From positions 1-38,078 of the forward strand of contig ONIT01000015.1 of NCBI GenBank assembly GCA_900317945.1: a DNA stretch of 38,078 nucleotides, given 5' to 3'. Below, piece after piece: positions 24,649 to 32,996 of this stretch. The position numbers and the translations under genes are program-made. Position 1 is the stretch's first letter; every line of letters starts with the position of its first letter. The notes under the pieces are model-generated. The model was not told the origin of the DNA. It was given only the letters and a program-made list of their open reading frames with translations, and ran no database searches. Origin of the DNA: an uncultured Pseudomonadota bacterium (lineage in GTDB: Bacteria > Pseudomonadota > Gammaproteobacteria > Enterobacterales > Succinivibrionaceae).

Positions 24649-25491
24649 TTAGTACATCAGGGTATAGAGCTTTCTTCTGTAGGCCGATACCTCGGGATCT
24701 CCCTCCATGGTGGCAAGGATGTCGAGGTAGAGCTTCTTGGTGTCCTCGAAGGCGAGATCCTTCCTGAGGATGGAGAAGAGCAGGTCGAGCGCCTTGATCT
24801 TCTCGCCCGCCTCGTTGTATTTTACAGCGAGTTTCTTGGCGGTGCCCTTGTCAGAGGGATCCTTCTCGTACTCCTCCTCGAGCTTCTCGACATCGGGGGA
24901 CTTCGCGGCCTTTCCGGCGAGCTCAAGCGCGGACTTTAGCTTCTGGTAGTAGCTGTCCTGGCCCTCGAGGGGAATGGCGTCAAGGATCTTCTTCGCGGCG
25001 TTCAGGTTGTTGTTCCTGAGCTCGATGTCGGCCTTCACGAGCTGATACTCCGGCTTGTCGTTCGCGGCGATGGCGGCGTTGATCTTGAGGAGAGCGGTCT
25101 TCACGTCTCCCTTCTCAAGCGCGGTCTTGGCCTCGCCTGCGTCGATCTCGTCGGTCTTCGGCATTACCTGGTCAAGCACCTTCTTTATGTTCTCGATGGT
25201 TGCCTGCTCAGCCTGCAGGAGCCCGGAGATGCGGCCCTTCTGCACGACGATGACCGAGGGGACGGACCTTACGCCCCACTGCACGACCATCTGCTGGAAT
25301 TCCGGATGGGCGTCTATGTCGATGCGGATGAGGACGGCGTAGGGCCCTGACTCCGGTACCAGCGGCTCAGTGGCCTGAAGCAGCTTGGTGCTTTCAGGAT
25401 CCTGCGCGGAGTAGACAAAAAGAAGCATTGCCTTTCCGGCGTTTTCGTCGAAGACGCCCTGCATGTTTTCAGGTGTAAGTTCCAGACTCAT
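24649..25491 (-). CDS. cnoX: CnoX/YbbN-type thioredoxin-fold co-chaperone without cysteines
   Basis: CnoX is a cytoplasmic holdase with an N-terminal thioredoxin fold and C-terminal TPR domain; in E. coli it hands clients to GroEL and DnaK and protects them by mixed disulfides. This 280-residue protein has the same layout: thioredoxin fold to about 110 (LLFVYSAQDPESTKLLQ, WGVRSVPSVIVV with the cis-Pro), then TPR-like helices (ALEKGDVKTALLKINAAIAA, LRNNNLNAAKKILDAIPLEG, PEVSAYRRKLYTLMY). There is no cysteine anywhere in the protein; the active-site position reads SAQDPES. The start at 25491 has GAGGAG seven bases upstream. It sits between lapC (48 bp) and bepA (28 bp) on the same strand. Confidence 0.9.
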   Translation of the reverse strand: MSLELTPENMQGVFDENAGKAMLLFVYSAQDPESTKLLQATEPLVPESGPYAVLIRIDIDAHPEFQQMVVQWGVRSVPSVIVVQKGRISGLLQAEQATIENIKKVLDQVMPKTDEIDAGEAKTALEKGDVKTALLKINAAIAANDKPEYQLVKADIELRNNNLNAAKKILDAIPLEGQDSYYQKLKSALELAGKAAKSPDVEKLEEEYEKDPSDKGTAKKLAVKYNEAGEKIKALDLLFSILRKDLAFEDTKKLYLDILATMEGDPEVSAYRRKLYTLMY

Positions 25492-25539
25492 TTTCATTCT
25501 CCTCAAATCCTGGTTTCTTTCAGTATAAATGGAGGCGGA

Positions 25540-27381
25540 TCAGCGGGAAATAAAGCGCGTCATCGCATTTTCCGTGCGGATGAGCGACTTGAGCTCGTCA
25601 TCGGAGAGACGGCCCTTGCTCGTGTCGTTCTTCTCGATCCTGTCCGCGACGGTGTAGCCGCCGTCCCTGCTGAACACTGAGATCTTCTTGCGGTCGATGA
25701 TGACCGTATGGCTGGAGTCGCCGCCCGTCACAAAGGAGTTCGTGAGCTTCCCGGTCATGTCGCCGCCTGTCGAGTAGTCAGAGATTTCGTTCGCGACACC
25801 GAGGAACCTGCGGAGAATCGTGGGCGCGATGTCGGCGTGGTTGGTCATGCCGCTCCTCAGACCGTTCTCCACGCCCTCTCCCATGATGACGAGAGGCACG
25901 TGCAGCGAGGCGTAGGTGAACCTGCCGGAGCTCGGGACATCCTTCCCGACAAGATCGAAGTCAAAGCCCTTGTCCGATGTTACGATGGTGATGGTGTCAG
26001 GGATCTTCCCTGCTTCCTCGAAGAGCGGCCCCAGCATCGAGTCGGTGTAGTAGACGGCATTCCGGTAGGAGTTCCTGAACTCCTCTCCGATGTTGCCTGT
26101 CATCCCGGAAATGGTCCTGTTCTTCTTCGCGTTCCTGCCGAACGGACCGTGGAAATTCTCGGGAAGAGCGGTCTCGAGCGGCCCGTTGAGGAGCAGCAGG
26201 GCAAAGAAGCGGCTCTCCTTTGAGCCGTCACGGCTCCTGAGGTATTTCTCAAAGGCCTCGATGGTCTTCCCGTCGGTCGGCGAGTAGACGATGCTGTCGA
26301 AGCCCCTGAGGCCCGCGGAGGCGGTCCTCACGATGTCGTCAGCGCCGGGCTTTCCGGTGCGGAAGATCCTGATGTCGCTCCTGTCGCGCTGCAGCTCGTC
26401 GAAAAGCACCGGATCAATCCTCGCCTCCCGCGCGAGATCGGCGTACTGCGGGATAAGCCCGTAGAGCATGGAGAAGACCGAGTCGTACTCAGAGACCGAG
26501 GTTGAGAAGTGGCTGGTGAACGAGAGCCCCTCGGAGGCGGCCTGGTTGAGGAACGGCATGTTCTCCCTTGTGAGCATGTCGCCCCTGAGGCCGTTGAGGC
26601 TTATCAGGATGAAGTTCCTTTCGGGGTGGCTCTCCGCGGTGATGCTCCGGAGCGGGTAGTTCATGAGCTTCCTCGAGCTCTGCTCGGCCTCAGGCAGGGT
26701 AATCCAGCTGTTCTCGGCGAGGAACGAGCGCGCGGTCATGGGATACATCATCGGGAAGATGTAGGACTGGTCCGTTATGGGGCGGTACTTCACCGCGTCG
26801 GCCCAGGCATGGAGCAGGTGGGTTGCCACGAAGCAGGCGATTACCGCCGCGATGAGGACCTTGGTGAAGGGCGGTATCCTGGTCTTCCTGCACTTGTAGT
26901 CCGCGTAGCGGAGGAGCACTGACTCTATGGCGATGACGGCCGGCACGGAGTAGATGAGGTAGTAGAAGTTGAGGCTCAGTGAGATCCTGTCGAAGTCGGA
27001 GATGACGCGGAGGATCTGCCAGCTCATGTGAAAATGGAAGTAGTGGAAGATCTGCGTGTCGATGAGGAGCGCGATATTGAGTATGACGGCAGTCGCGAAC
27101 GCGGTCGTCCTGTAGGCCTTCTTCCCGGTGATGATGAAGGAGAACGGGAAGAGGAAAAGCAGGAAGAACATGAAGCAGAGGAAGCCGAAATGACCGATGA
27201 GGCTTACTATGGAGTAGAAATGATCGAGCGTGCTCACAGAAGCCTGCGGCGACTCGATGAGGTATCTGAGGCCGATGGCCGCGGAGAGGGCGATGTTGAG
27301 GAAAGCGAACCACTGCGCCCATTCCACCGATGATGAAACCTTGTCAAAGTAGCTGGCGGACGAATTTGTTTCCGTTCTCAC
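25540..27381 (-). CDS. lapC: LapC/PbgA (YejM)-type inner-membrane regulator of LPS synthesis
   Basis: LapC (PbgA, YejM) is an inner-membrane protein that senses LPS and, through LapB, controls FtsH degradation of LpxC. The 613-residue protein has five TM segments in the first ~200 residues (DUF3413-like) and a periplasmic sulfatase-fold domain beginning NFILISLNGLRGDML. Matching blocks are HFSTSVSEYDSVFSMLYGLI, the SDKGFDF region, LHVPLVIMGEG and HADIAPTILRRFLGV. The metal/nucleophile residues of true sulfatases are not evident, as in LapC. A GTG start at 27381 is chosen, with AAGGAG seven bases upstream; an ATG at 27420 lacks one. It is first gene of the lapC-cnoX-bepA operon. Confidence 0.88.
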   Translation of the reverse strand: MRTETNSSASYFDKVSSSVEWAQWFAFLNIALSAAIGLRYLIESPQASVSTLDHFYSIVSLIGHFGFLCFMFFLLFLFPFSFIITGKKAYRTTAFATAVILNIALLIDTQIFHYFHFHMSWQILRVISDFDRISLSLNFYYLIYSVPAVIAIESVLLRYADYKCRKTRIPPFTKVLIAAVIACFVATHLLHAWADAVKYRPITDQSYIFPMMYPMTARSFLAENSWITLPEAEQSSRKLMNYPLRSITAESHPERNFILISLNGLRGDMLTRENMPFLNQAASEGLSFTSHFSTSVSEYDSVFSMLYGLIPQYADLAREARIDPVLFDELQRDRSDIRIFRTGKPGADDIVRTASAGLRGFDSIVYSPTDGKTIEAFEKYLRSRDGSKESRFFALLLLNGPLETALPENFHGPFGRNAKKNRTISGMTGNIGEEFRNSYRNAVYYTDSMLGPLFEEAGKIPDTITIVTSDKGFDFDLVGKDVPSSGRFTYASLHVPLVIMGEGVENGLRSGMTNHADIAPTILRRFLGVANEISDYSTGGDMTGKLTNSFVTGGDSSHTVIIDRKKISVFSRDGGYTVADRIEKNDTSKGRLSDDELKSLIRTENAMTRFISR

Positions 27382-27488
27382 AGGGGCTCTCCTTCCATAA
27401 GCCGTGAACCGGCTCCTCATCAAAGCGCATAAACTTCATGCCTCGGCGGCGCTTCCGGGTCTCACGGATGCCGCAGGATCACTGCGCA

Positions 27489-27517
27489 ATTATATGATAT
27501 GAGGCAGAGGATAACGA
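27489..27517 (-). promoter_or_regulatory. candidate promoter of the lapC-cnoX-bepA operon
   Basis: On the minus strand a perfect TATAAT (27489-27494) has a weak -35 (TCGTTA, 27512-27517) with a 17-bp spacer. It lies about 108 bp before the GTG start of lapC. Confidence 0.45.
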
Positions 27518-27738
27518 GAGCAGGATGAATTTCCGCCGCGGCATGGCCGGAAGGCAGTCCTGGCGCCGGGTTTGGCCGGTATTTCACACTTTGGTGTGGG
27601 AACAGGCAGAGCGGCGTGTGATATTATCGGAATGCTTTCTGCCGGGCTGGATAAAAATGCCGCGGCGTGCGTATTTTTGGAGGAAAGTCATACCCTGCCT
27701 GTGCTACGGCTGATAATATATTGGTTAATTTTTGTGCA
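27518..27738. other. intergenic region upstream of the malE remnant
   Basis: No gene seen. It holds CACACTTTGGTGTG at 27585-27598 (5-bp arms, 4-bp centre), a possible operator, and TGATAATAT at 27711-27719. GCTGATAATAT also occurs in the malE leader at about 28158-28168; the preceding ATAAAA...ATTTTTGG stretch also resembles that leader, so the old malE promoter may survive here. Confidence 0.35.
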
Positions 27739-27960
27739 GACTGGGCGGCAGCGCTGAGGAGCTTCCAGAGAATGCTGAAGAGCGATCCGGTTGTCTCCGT
27801 TACACTCGAGAACGCGAGGGATGGCGATCTGATGCCGTCCGTCCCCGAGATGAGCAGGTTCTGGTCCTCCTTCGAGACCGCGCTCAAGACCGCCACCACC
27901 GACAGACAGTCGGTGGATGACGCGCTCAACACCGCGGCAAGGCGCATCGTCAGGAAGTAA
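27739..27960 (+). pseudogene. malE remnant: C-terminal ~73 codons of a maltose-binding protein
   Basis: The frame from 27739 reads AALRSFQRMLKSDP, then [33 protein letters not shown] and a stop. This matches the C-termini of the two complete MalE proteins downstream ([46 protein letters not shown]). Everything upstream of this, including the signal peptide and sugar-binding lobes, is missing, and the bases before it look non-coding. The open frame continues upstream to an ATG at 27667, but that part has no MalE similarity. The remnant is followed by a terminator-like hairpin of the same kind as after the intact copies. It is most simply the relic of a third tandem malE copy after a large deletion. 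Confidence 0.85.
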
Positions 27961-27986
27961 GTCCCCGCTTCACGGCGCATCATTCA

Positions 27987-28012
27987 GGCTCCAGCATGCC
28001 AGGGGCCTTTTC
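27987..28012 (+). terminator. weak terminator after the malE remnant
   Basis: GGCTCC (27987-27992) pairs with GGGGCC (28002-28007), with one G:U pair, followed by TTTT. It resembles the GGCTCCC-type hairpins after both intact malE genes. Confidence 0.45.
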
Positions 28013-28160
28013 CGTGTCTGGGCTCTGAGGAGGGGGATCATGGGCGGGAGTCCTGTCTGTGCACCCTGCTGCCATTTGTCAGAAAATGATGCAGATTCCG
28101 ATTTTTTGGGCCATAATTTGATCCATAAAAGCCAAAGCGTTTCATATTTTGGCCTGAGCT

Positions 28161-28327
28161 GATAATATTCAGCCGCCTGATGCACATAAAGTTACGGCAT
28201 GAAGCCGGTATGCAGCAGCATCTTCCTCCCAGGCGGAAGGCGGCAGGGCGGCTGTTCCGGACAAAGAAGGCCGGATCACAGCCGGCAGCCATTGCCTGTC
28301 TGCGTATTTGATTGAATGGATTGCTCA
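28161..28327 (+). promoter_or_regulatory. malE-1 promoter/leader region
   Basis: TAATAT (28163-28168) is a possible -10 box. The following AGCCGCCTGATGCACAT matches AGTCGCTTGACGCGCAT at the same place before malE-2, with only transitions. GCCGG/CCGGC around ATCACAG forms a small stem. TGCGTATTTG precedes both start regions, but the ribosome site here reads ATGGA where malE-2 has AAGGA. 28013-28160 holds no gene; a GGGGATCATG there resembles a MalT box in 8 of 10 positions, which is weak evidence. Confidence 0.45.
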
Positions 28328-29512
28328 ATGAAAAAGAAACTGATTGCCTCACTCGCAGCGATCGCTGCGCTCGGAACCTCCTTTATCGCCAGCGCTGCGA
28401 TTGAGAAGAACCAGCTGACCGTCTGGGTCAACGGCGACAAGGGCTACAACGGTATTGCCAAGGTCGCTGAGAAGTACACCGCGAAGACAGGAGTCAAGGT
28501 AACGGTTGCCCATCCTGCCCAGCCAGAGCTCCAGTTCCAGCAGGCAGCCGCCATCGGCAGCGGCCCGGACATCTTCCTTTGGGGCCATGACCGCTACGGC
28601 GAGTGGGCAAGCGCAGGGCTTATCGCACCTATCAAGCCGAGCGCCGAGGAAAAGGCGAAGTTCGCTGACTTTGCCTGGGACGCGATGACCTTCGGCGGGA
28701 AGATCTACGGCTATCCCCTGAGCGTCGAGGCCCTCGGGCTCATCTGCAACAAAAAGCTCGTGCCCAATGCCCCGGAGAACTGGGAAGACTTCGCGAAGCT
28801 CGATGACGAGCTGCAGAAGCAGGGCGCCCATGCGGTGTTCTGGGAGTACACCACCCCGTACTTCAGCTATCCGCTGATTTCCGCGAACGGCGGCTACGCC
28901 TTCAAGAAGTCTGAGGAGGGCTGGTACAACATCAAGGATGTCGGCGTCGCCAATGAGGGATCCAAGGCCGGCGTTAAGTTCATCGTCGACATGATCAAGA
29001 ACGGGCACCTCGAGAAGAAGGCTGACAACAATGTCATGGATGCCAACTTCGTGGCAGGCAAGCTCGGCTGCATCCTGGAAGGCTCCTGGGCATGGTCAGG
29101 CTTTGAGAAGGCCGGGATTGACTTCACCGTGAACCGCCTCCCGAAGCTCAACGGCAAGTGGTCAAGGCCCTTTGTCGGAGTGCAGGGATTCGTCATCAAC
29201 TCCGCATCCCCTAACAGGGAACTTGCCAAGGACTTCCTCGAGAACTACCTCCTCACCGACGAAGGCCTCAAGGAGGTCAACGATGACAGGGCCCTGGGTG
29301 CCTCAGCACTCAAGAGCTTCCAGGAGCAGATCAGCAAGAACCCCCGCGTCGCCGCAACCATGGCGAACGCCGAGGTCGGCGATCTGATGCCGTCGGTTCC
29401 GGAGATGAGCAGGTTCTGGTACTCATTCCAGTCAGCACTCAAGTACTCCGCCAACGGCCGGCAGACCGTTGACGACGCGCTTCAGACCGCCGCGATGCGC
29501 ATTTCCCAGTAA
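28328..29512 (+). CDS. malE: maltose/maltodextrin-binding periplasmic protein, copy 1
   Basis: Periplasmic solute-binding protein that captures maltodextrins for MalFGK2. 394 residues, the length of E. coli MalE. The signal peptide (MKKKLIASLAAIAALGTSFI) ends in ASAA, and the mature protein opens [23 protein letters not shown] blocks are [65 protein letters not shown] and [16 protein letters not shown]. The start at 28328 aligns with malE-2; an upstream ATG at 28316 would add four residues before the Lys-rich start. It is GC-rich in third positions, like the neighbouring chromosome and unlike malE-2. It has its own leader and a strong terminator, so it is a separate transcript from malEFGK. 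Confidence 0.93.
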   Translation: MKKKLIASLAAIAALGTSFIASAAIEKNQLTVWVNGDKGYNGIAKVAEKYTAKTGVKVTVAHPAQPELQFQQAAAIGSGPDIFLWGHDRYGEWASAGLIAPIKPSAEEKAKFADFAWDAMTFGGKIYGYPLSVEALGLICNKKLVPNAPENWEDFAKLDDELQKQGAHAVFWEYTTPYFSYPLISANGGYAFKKSEEGWYNIKDVGVANEGSKAGVKFIVDMIKNGHLEKKADNNVMDANFVAGKLGCILEGSWAWSGFEKAGIDFTVNRLPKLNGKWSRPFVGVQGFVINSASPNRELAKDFLENYLLTDEGLKEVNDDRALGASALKSFQEQISKNPRVAATMANAEVGDLMPSVPEMSRFWYSFQSALKYSANGRQTVDDALQTAAMRISQ

Positions 29513-29543
29513 GCACTGAGGCCTCTGCCTCTGCGCTTCATGA

Positions 29544-29571
29544 GGCTCCCGGGAAACCGGGGGCCTTTTTT
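29544..29571 (+). terminator. intrinsic terminator of malE-1
   Basis: GGCTCCCGG (29544-29552) pairs with CCGGGGGCC (29557-29565) around a GAAA tetraloop, followed by TTTTTT. Confidence 0.88.
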
Positions 29572-29830
29572 GGTCACGCCTCATCATCTCTCTGCAATCC
29601 GCTGATCCGGGCAGTGCGTGCCCCTGATCCGTCCTCCTGTTATATATTTGGCAAAAGACGTTAAATACCCTCTAAATTCCAATCTCCGCAAAAACGTTAA
29701 AGCGCGCAGATATCTTTGAAAAAAAGTCATTCGCGGCGGTTTTTTCACTGATGTGTTCCGTTTCTGATAGTTTTGTCATAATTTTGAAAGAAAAAAAACG
29801 AAAGAATTTTTTATTTGCATGCACTGCTGT
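29572..29830. other. A+T-rich region upstream of the malE-2 promoter
   Basis: No gene seen. From about 29640 the sequence is strongly A+T rich (runs such as GAAAGAAAAAAAACGAAAG at about 29786-29804), unlike its surroundings. It could work as an UP element or curved DNA that boosts malEFGK transcription; no CRP or MalT site could be assigned with confidence. Confidence 0.4.
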
Positions 29831-30011
29831 TAATATTTTAGTCGCTTGACGCGCATGGAATATCACGGCAGAGAGTCGAGTCGGTTTGCGGCAGCAGCTG
29901 ATTTCCTCCGATCTCCGGTGGTTGACTGTGGCTGTACCGGGACAGAAGGCAGACCGGTCCCGATGCCGAGTGTTCTTATTTTTTTGCGTATTTGTATAAA
30001 AGGAATTACTC
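29831..30011 (+). promoter_or_regulatory. malE-2 promoter/leader region
   Basis: TAATAT (29831-29836) is a candidate -10 box in the block shared with malE-1. The ~165-nt leader has a stem CGGGAC/GTCCCG at about 29938-29963 and a good ribosome site, AAGGA, about seven bases before the ATG. Confidence 0.45.
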
Positions 30012-31196
30012 ATGAATAAAAAATTGATCGCTTCCCTGGTAGGCATTGCTACCCTTGGAACCGCTTTTCTTGCCAACGCTGCAATCGAAGAGAACCAGCT
30101 GACCGTCTGGGTTAACGGTGATAAGGGCTACAACGGAATTGCCAAGGTTGGTGACAGATACACCAAGAAAACCGGCGTTAAGGTAACTGTTGCTCATCCT
30201 GATCAGGTTGAGGTTAAGTTCCAGCAGACCGCTGCTACCGGCAATGGCCCTGATATTTTCCTGTGGGCTCATGACCGTTACGGCGAGTGGGCTAAGGCCG
30301 GACTTCTTGCTCCCCTTACCCCCAGCGCTGAGGAGAAGGCCAAGTTCGCCGGCTTTGCATGGGATGCTATGACCATCGGCGGAAAGATCTATGGCTATCC
30401 TATGAGCGTTGAGTCAATCGGCCTCATCTGCAACAAGAAGCTTGTTCCCCAGGCTCCTGAGAACTGGGAAGACTTCGTCAAGCTCGATGAGTCCCTCCAG
30501 AAGCAGGGCGCCCGTGCAATTTTCTGGGACTACACCACCCCTTACTACAGCTATGCTCTGATTTCCGCAAACGGCGGCTATGCATTCAAGAAGTCAGCTG
30601 ACGGCTTCTATGATGTCAAGGACACCGGTGTTGCAAATGAGGGCGCAAAGGCTGGCGTCAAGTTCCTCGTTGACCTCATTCAGAACAAGCACATGGACAA
30701 GGGCGCTGACTACGGCGTTATGGAAGCTAACTTCTCCAAGGGCAAGCTCGGATGCATCCTGAACGGACCTTGGTCATGGTCCAACTACGATCAGGCTAAG
30801 ATCGACTTCTCCGTCAACAAGCTTCCTAAGCTCAATGGCAAGTGGTCCAGGCCGTTCGTAGGCGTACAGGGCTTCGTCATCAACGCAGCTTCTCCTAACA
30901 AGGACCTCGCTGTTGACTTCCTCGAGAACTACCTCCTCACCGATGAGGGCCTCAAGGATGTTAACGACGACAAGGCTCTCGGCGCTGCAGCTCTCAAGAG
31001 CTTCCAGGCTCAGGTAGGCAAGGACGCTCGCGTTGCTGCCACCATGGAGAACGCACAGGGCGGCGATCCTATGCCTTCTGTACCTGAGATGAGCAGATTC
31101 TGGTCTTCCTTCCAGACCGCTCTCAAGAACGCTACCACCGGCCGTCAGACCCTCGATGAGGCTCTCGACACCGCAGCAAAGCGTATCGCTCAGTAA
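30012..31196 (+). CDS. malE: maltose/maltodextrin-binding periplasmic protein, copy 2 (operon copy)
   Basis: 394 residues, same length and motifs as copy 1 (signal peptide [19 protein letters not shown] ending [64 protein letters not shown]). Substitutions are spread over the protein, including near the ligand groove, so sugar preference could differ. Codon use is very different from copy 1: many GCT, GTT, CTT and CCT codons, a pattern typical of very highly expressed genes in such genomes. The start is fixed by AAGGA seven bases upstream. It is the first gene of malE-F-G-K, separated from malF by an attenuator-like hairpin. Confidence 0.95.
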   Translation: MNKKLIASLVGIATLGTAFLANAAIEENQLTVWVNGDKGYNGIAKVGDRYTKKTGVKVTVAHPDQVEVKFQQTAATGNGPDIFLWAHDRYGEWAKAGLLAPLTPSAEEKAKFAGFAWDAMTIGGKIYGYPMSVESIGLICNKKLVPQAPENWEDFVKLDESLQKQGARAIFWDYTTPYYSYALISANGGYAFKKSADGFYDVKDTGVANEGAKAGVKFLVDLIQNKHMDKGADYGVMEANFSKGKLGCILNGPWSWSNYDQAKIDFSVNKLPKLNGKWSRPFVGVQGFVINAASPNKDLAVDFLENYLLTDEGLKDVNDDKALGAAALKSFQAQVGKDARVAATMENAQGGDPMPSVPEMSRFWSSFQTALKNATTGRQTLDEALDTAAKRIAQ

Positions 31197-31235
31197 TATA
31201 ATACATTTCAGCTAACGGGTAATCCCCGTAGTGAA

Positions 31236-31267
31236 GGGGGCTCCCAGAACATCGGGAGCCTTATTTT
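31236..31267 (+). terminator. attenuator-like terminator between malE-2 and malF
   Basis: GGCTCCC (31239-31245) pairs perfectly with GGGAGCC (31254-31260), followed by TTATTTT. The interrupted T-tract suggests partial termination, which would make more binding protein than membrane components. Confidence 0.75.
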
Positions 31268-31301
31268 GTCTTAATTTTTGGCATAATCAAGGTTTTGGGG
31301 A

Positions 31302-32981
31302 ATGGATCAGTCACGTAAGAAGTCCGGTGACAGCCACATGTGGGCCATGATCAAATGGCTTATTGTCGCTGTTATCGTGATTGTCAATCTTTACGCCGAC
31401 ATCAAGATGTATGCGAACGGGGATCTTGCGTATCCTCTGCTTGACATCATCCTGGTTGGCGCCGGCGTTGTCATTTTTACCAATAAGCGTCTGTATGCCC
31501 ACCGCTATGCTTTCCCGAGTGTGGCCGGCATGTCTGCGTTTATTATCTTCCCGCTTGTCTACACAGTATGGATTGCCTTCACCAACTACTCAGGCGATCA
31601 CGTAATGACCGTAGAGGGCGCAATGAACTACCACCTGCAGAAGAACTACAAGGTTGCAGGCGGCGACTACGACTTCAAGCTTCTCAAGGAGGCTGGCAGC
31701 AAGTATTCCCTCTTCCTCTCCCAGGGGGACAAGTTCTACAAGACTGCAGCTCTCGATCTGATGACCAACAAGCAGTTCTCCGCAACTGCTGATGCCAAGA
31801 AGAAGACTCAGAAGGAAGTGGCCCTCCAGGAATTCACCATCCCTTCGGATCAGGATGCCCAGAATTTCAATCCCGGCACCGTCGCTACTCCGAAGGAGCT
31901 GATGGATCACAGAATGTACCTCCGCAGCATGGTCCTGGTTGTCCCGGCTGTGGGCACCAAGCTCAGCATGAGCACCATGCAGAGGTTCTCTGCCGAGAAG
32001 CCCAAGTTCACTCTTGAGAAGTACGGACACAACATGAAGAACGGTACCGTTGTCAAGGACAAGTATCTTCTTCTTGACAATGAGACCAACCAGCTTTTCA
32101 AGCCGAACATGGAAACCGGCTTCTATCAGTATCTTGACGACAACGGGCAGTTCACCGGCGATCCGGTTGCCCCTGGCTTCAAGGTCTACATTGGCTGGGA
32201 CAACTTCTCCAAGTTCCTGTCCAATCCTAGCGTAAGATTCCCGTTCCTCAAGATTTTCATCTGGACCGTGGTCTTCGCCGCATTCACCGTAGCATCAACT
32301 CTTGCTATCGGAATGGTTCTCGCGTGCCTCGTTCAGTGGCCGTTCCTGAGATTCCGCTCCATTTACCGTATGCTCCTGGTTCTGCCGTACGCGGTACCGT
32401 CCTTCATCTCCATCCTGGTGTTCAAGGGACTCTTCAACCAGAACTTCGGTGAAATCAACGTGGTAATGAAGGGACTGTTCGGCTGGATGTTTGACGCAGG
32501 CTGGGCCGGCCCTGACTGGTTTACCAATCCGATCTACGCAAAGGTAATGATCCTGCTCGTCAACGCATGGCTCGGATATCCTTACATGATGATCCTCTGC
32601 ATGGGACTTCTGAAGTCCATTCCTGATGATCTCTATGAGGCATCCGCAATGGACGGCGCAGGCCCGTGGACCAACTTCAGGAACATTACGTTCCCGCTGC
32701 TTATCAAGCCGCTCACCCCGCTTCTGATTGCATCGTTCGCCTTCAACTTCAACAACTTCGTTCTGATTCAGCTGTTGACCAACGGCGGTCCTGATATGAT
32801 CGATACAACCGAGGTTCCTGCCGGTCACACCGACTTGCTCGTAAGCTTCACCTACCGAATCGCATTCGAAGGCGGAAAGGGCAATGACTACGGTCTGGCA
32901 GCTGCCATCGCAACCCTCATCTTCCTGCTTGTCGGCGCTATCGCACTGCTGCAGCTTAAATTGACCAAGCAGAAGGCTTAA
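31302..32981 (+). CDS. malF: maltose/maltodextrin ABC transporter permease MalF
   Basis: MalF and MalG form the inner-membrane channel of the maltose importer. 559 residues, somewhat longer than the 514 of E. coli. N-terminal TM segments (IKWLIVAVIVIVNLYAD, LLDIILVGAGVVIF, VAGMSAFIIFPLVYTVWIAF) are followed by the large periplasmic P2 domain (roughly 95-305), which contacts the binding protein. The C-terminal core TM bundle follows, with the MalK-docking EAA loop (EASAMDGAGPWTNFRNITFP). LLVLPYAVPSFISILVFKGLFN and NGGPDMIDTTEVPAGHTDLL are typical MalF. The ribosome site is weak. It lies 16 bp upstream of malG. Confidence 0.95.
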   Translation: MDQSRKKSGDSHMWAMIKWLIVAVIVIVNLYADIKMYANGDLAYPLLDIILVGAGVVIFTNKRLYAHRYAFPSVAGMSAFIIFPLVYTVWIAFTNYSGDHVMTVEGAMNYHLQKNYKVAGGDYDFKLLKEAGSKYSLFLSQGDKFYKTAALDLMTNKQFSATADAKKKTQKEVALQEFTIPSDQDAQNFNPGTVATPKELMDHRMYLRSMVLVVPAVGTKLSMSTMQRFSAEKPKFTLEKYGHNMKNGTVVKDKYLLLDNETNQLFKPNMETGFYQYLDDNGQFTGDPVAPGFKVYIGWDNFSKFLSNPSVRFPFLKIFIWTVVFAAFTVASTLAIGMVLACLVQWPFLRFRSIYRMLLVLPYAVPSFISILVFKGLFNQNFGEINVVMKGLFGWMFDAGWAGPDWFTNPIYAKVMILLVNAWLGYPYMMILCMGLLKSIPDDLYEASAMDGAGPWTNFRNITFPLLIKPLTPLLIASFAFNFNNFVLIQLLTNGGPDMIDTTEVPAGHTDLLVSFTYRIAFEGGKGNDYGLAAAIATLIFLLVGAIALLQLKLTKQKA

Positions 32982-32996
32982 GGAGAAGCAGAAGAA

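Noticed and set aside
27667..27738. N-terminal 24 codons of the open frame before the malE remnant as part of a real small protein
   Set aside because: They show no similarity to MalE and lie over the putative promoter; the coding signal starts only at about 27739.
28051..28060. Possible MalT box (GGGGATCATG) upstream of malE-1
   Set aside because: Only 8 of 10 positions match, and there is no second box at the required spacing nor a match before malE-2; not enough to assert MalT control.
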